From an uncultured Anaerobutyricum sp. (lineage in GTDB: Bacteria > Bacillota > Clostridia > Lachnospirales > Lachnospiraceae), in the NCBI GenBank assembly GCA_934317185.1, contig CAKREJ010000075.1:1-8093 (forward strand): a DNA stretch of 8,093 nucleotides. Reading direction: 5' to 3'. The notes under the pieces were generated by a model. It did no database searches. It was not told where the DNA came from and saw only the letters and a list, made by a program, of their open reading frames with translations. The position numbers were made by a program, and so were the translations under genes. Below are positions 6,498 to 8,093 of this stretch, piece after piece; positions within the stretch are counted from its first letter, which is position 1, and every line of letters begins with the position of its first letter.

Positions 6498-7988
6498 ATG
6501 GATTTGATTTATAAAAGCACAAGAAATAATCAGGAAACAGCAACCGCTTCCGAAGCTATTTTAAAAGGACTTGCCGGAGAAGGAGGTCTGTTTGTTCCTT
6601 CATATATTCCAAAGCTTGATAAGTCATTAAAAGAACTTTCAGCGATGAGTTATCAGGAAGTGGCTTATGAAGTTATGAAGCTTTTCATGACAGATTTTAC
6701 AGAAGAAGAATTAAAACACTGTATTAACAGTGCTTACGATAAAAAGTTTGACACAGAGAACATTGCAGAATTAGTGAAGAAAGATGATGCCTATTATCTT
6801 GAACTTTTCCACGGTGCAACAATTGCATTTAAAGATATGGCACTTTCTATTCTTCCATATTTGATGACAACAAGTGCAAAAAAGAATCATGTAAAGAATG
6901 AGATTGTTATTCTTACAGCGACATCCGGTGATACAGGAAAGGCAGCCTTAGCAGGGTTTGCCGATGTACCTGGAACAAAGATTATCGTATTCTATCCAAA
7001 GCATGGTGTAAGTCCGATTCAGGAAAAACAGATGGTAACACAGCGTGGAGATAATACATATGTTATCGGAATCGAAGGTAACTTTGATGACGCACAGACA
7101 GGTGTAAAGAAGATGTTCTCTGATGCAGCACTTGCACAGGAGATGAATGATGCAGGATACCAGTTCTCTTCTGCAAACTCTATCAATATTGGCCGTCTTG
7201 TTCCACAGGTTGTATATTATGTTTACAGCTATGCAACATTACTGGCCCGTGGAGATATTTCCGAGGGAGAACAGATTAATGTTGTTGTTCCGACAGGAAA
7301 CTTTGGAAATATTCTGGCAGCATCCTATGCAAAAGAGATGGGTATCCCAATTGCGAAGTTAATCTGTGCATCCAACGAGAACAAGGTACTTTTTGATTTC
7401 TTTACCACAGGATGCTATGACAGAAACAGAGACTTCATCCTCACATCTTCTCCGTCCATGGATATCTTAATCTCCAGCAACTTAGAACGTCTTATTTACC
7501 AGACAGCAGGAAGAGATGCAAAGAAGAACAGAGAATTCATGAAAGAACTCAACACAGACGGTGTTTATACGATCACGGAAGAGATGAGAGATCAAATGAA
7601 AGACTTCTACGGAAATTATGCAACCGAAGAAGAAACTGCACAGACGATCAAAGAAGTTTATGATAAGACAGGATACATTATTGATACACATACAGCCGTA
7701 GCGGCCGCTGTATATAAAAAATATGAAAAAGAAACAGACGACAAGACAAAGACAGTAATCGCATCGACAGCAAGCCCATATAAATTTACAAGAAGCGTCA
7801 TGAATGCAATTGACCCTGCTTATGACAGTAAGACAGATTTTGAACTCATCGACGAATTAGAAAAATTATCTGGAGTAAAGGTACCACAGGCAATTGAAGA
7901 TATCAGAAGTGCCGCAGTTCTTCATGACACTGTATGCGAAACAGCAGATATGTGCAAAGAAGTAAAGAGGATTTTAAACATAAAATAA
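6498..7988 (+). CDS. thrC: Threonine synthase
   Basis: This PLP-dependent cytosolic enzyme converts O-phospho-L-homoserine and water to L-threonine and phosphate, the last step of threonine biosynthesis. The N-terminal threonine-synthase domain (about residues 2-85) opens with the family pattern LIYKSTRN and has GLAGEGGLFVP (24-34). The catalytic core carries HGATIAFKD (105-113), with K112 as the PLP Schiff-base lysine, then ATSGDTGKA (141-149), SANSINIGRLVPQ (225-237) and the glycine-rich PTGNFGN (265-271) that should hold the PLP phosphate. The length of 496 residues fits the longer bacterial/fungal-type synthases, and both ends look complete. HGAT in place of the more common HGPT is a mild variant. 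It has its own promoter at 6401-6429 and a consensus ribosome binding site. It appears unrelated in function to the upstream signalling/ABC operon. No other threonine-pathway gene is in the window. Confidence 0.97.
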   Translation: MDLIYKSTRNNQETATASEAILKGLAGEGGLFVPSYIPKLDKSLKELSAMSYQEVAYEVMKLFMTDFTEEELKHCINSAYDKKFDTENIAELVKKDDAYYLELFHGATIAFKDMALSILPYLMTTSAKKNHVKNEIVILTATSGDTGKAALAGFADVPGTKIIVFYPKHGVSPIQEKQMVTQRGDNTYVIGIEGNFDDAQTGVKKMFSDAALAQEMNDAGYQFSSANSINIGRLVPQVVYYVYSYATLLARGDISEGEQINVVVPTGNFGNILAASYAKEMGIPIAKLICASNENKVLFDFFTTGCYDRNRDFILTSSPSMDILISSNLERLIYQTAGRDAKKNREFMKELNTDGVYTITEEMRDQMKDFYGNYATEEETAQTIKEVYDKTGYIIDTHTAVAAAVYKKYEKETDDKTKTVIASTASPYKFTRSVMNAIDPAYDSKTDFELIDELEKLSGVKVPQAIEDIRSAAVLHDTVCETADMCKEVKRILNIK

Positions 7989-8010
7989 TTTGCTGGGGAC
8001 ACAGACGCCG

Positions 8011-8055
8011 CTTTAGTAGAAGATATTGAGCTGAATTGTATTCAGTCTTCTAAAG
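8011..8055 (+). other. Nested hairpin downstream of thrC
   Basis: CTGAAT (8031-8036) pairs perfectly with ATTCAG (8040-8045) around a TGT loop. TAGAAGA (8017-8023) pairs with TCTTCTA (8046-8052) directly below it, with a 7-nt bulge on the left arm. CTTTAG (8011-8016) can alternatively pair with CTAAAG (8050-8055). The following bases are A-rich, so this is not a classical rho-independent terminator for thrC. It could protect the 3' end of the transcript. Confidence 0.4.
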
Positions 8056-8093
8056 AAAAAAGAATTGTTATAAGTTAGATTTTGTTCCGTTGC

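Noticed and set aside
7147..7362. Open frame of 71 codons on the plus strand inside thrC
   Set aside because: It is an out-of-frame shadow of a certain gene with no ribosome binding site and no recognisable protein pattern.
8069..8074. TATAAG near the right edge as a promoter
   Set aside because: No acceptable -35 is found at 16-18 bp spacing, and the downstream gene, if any, is outside the window.

Overview
The window reads as a low-GC Gram-positive chromosome, most likely a gut-type Clostridia member of the Lachnospiraceae. The signs are AT-rich composition, GGAGG-type ribosome binding sites, a TTG start, a VanR/VanS-like two-component pair and the sequence style of the threonine synthase. 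I could not run a search, so the family-level placement is inference. All genes lie on the plus strand.

Positions 1-184 are a leader with a probable extended -10 promoter and a weak imperfect hairpin. From 185 to 6291 there is a compact five-gene run whose gaps are -11, 24, 13 and 6 bp, so it is probably one operon. In order it encodes an OmpR/VanR-type response regulator, a VanS-like sensor histidine kinase, an 806-residue membrane protein with two large predicted extracytoplasmic parts, an ABC-type ATP-binding protein and a six-helix ABC-2-type permease. The 806-residue protein looks like an N-terminal beta domain and a GATase-like domain without a cysteine nucleophile, then two membrane helices and a C-terminal beta-rich domain. 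It resembles the accessory membrane proteins that accompany ABC-2 exporters.

The most unusual element is the ATP-binding protein. It keeps the Walker A Lys-Ser and an intact Walker B Asp-Glu, but has lost the Walker A glycines, the Q-loop Gln, the LSGGQ signature, the D-loop Asp and the H-loop His. The reading frame is intact and tightly embedded in the operon, so this looks like a maintained non-canonical or regulatory NBD rather than a decayed gene. The kinase has only a short extracytoplasmic loop. The module as a whole may therefore be an envelope-sensing system in which the membrane protein and pseudo-ABC complex informs the kinase, or is controlled by it. That role is inference.

Positions 6292-6497 form an A-rich intergenic stretch without a convincing terminator. 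It holds a good extended -10 promoter and a short leader with alternately pairing repeats in front of threonine synthase (thrC, 6498-7988), a separate housekeeping gene of amino-acid biosynthesis. The last ~105 bases hold a nested hairpin without a U-tract and a short GC-rich patch, with no recognisable gene.
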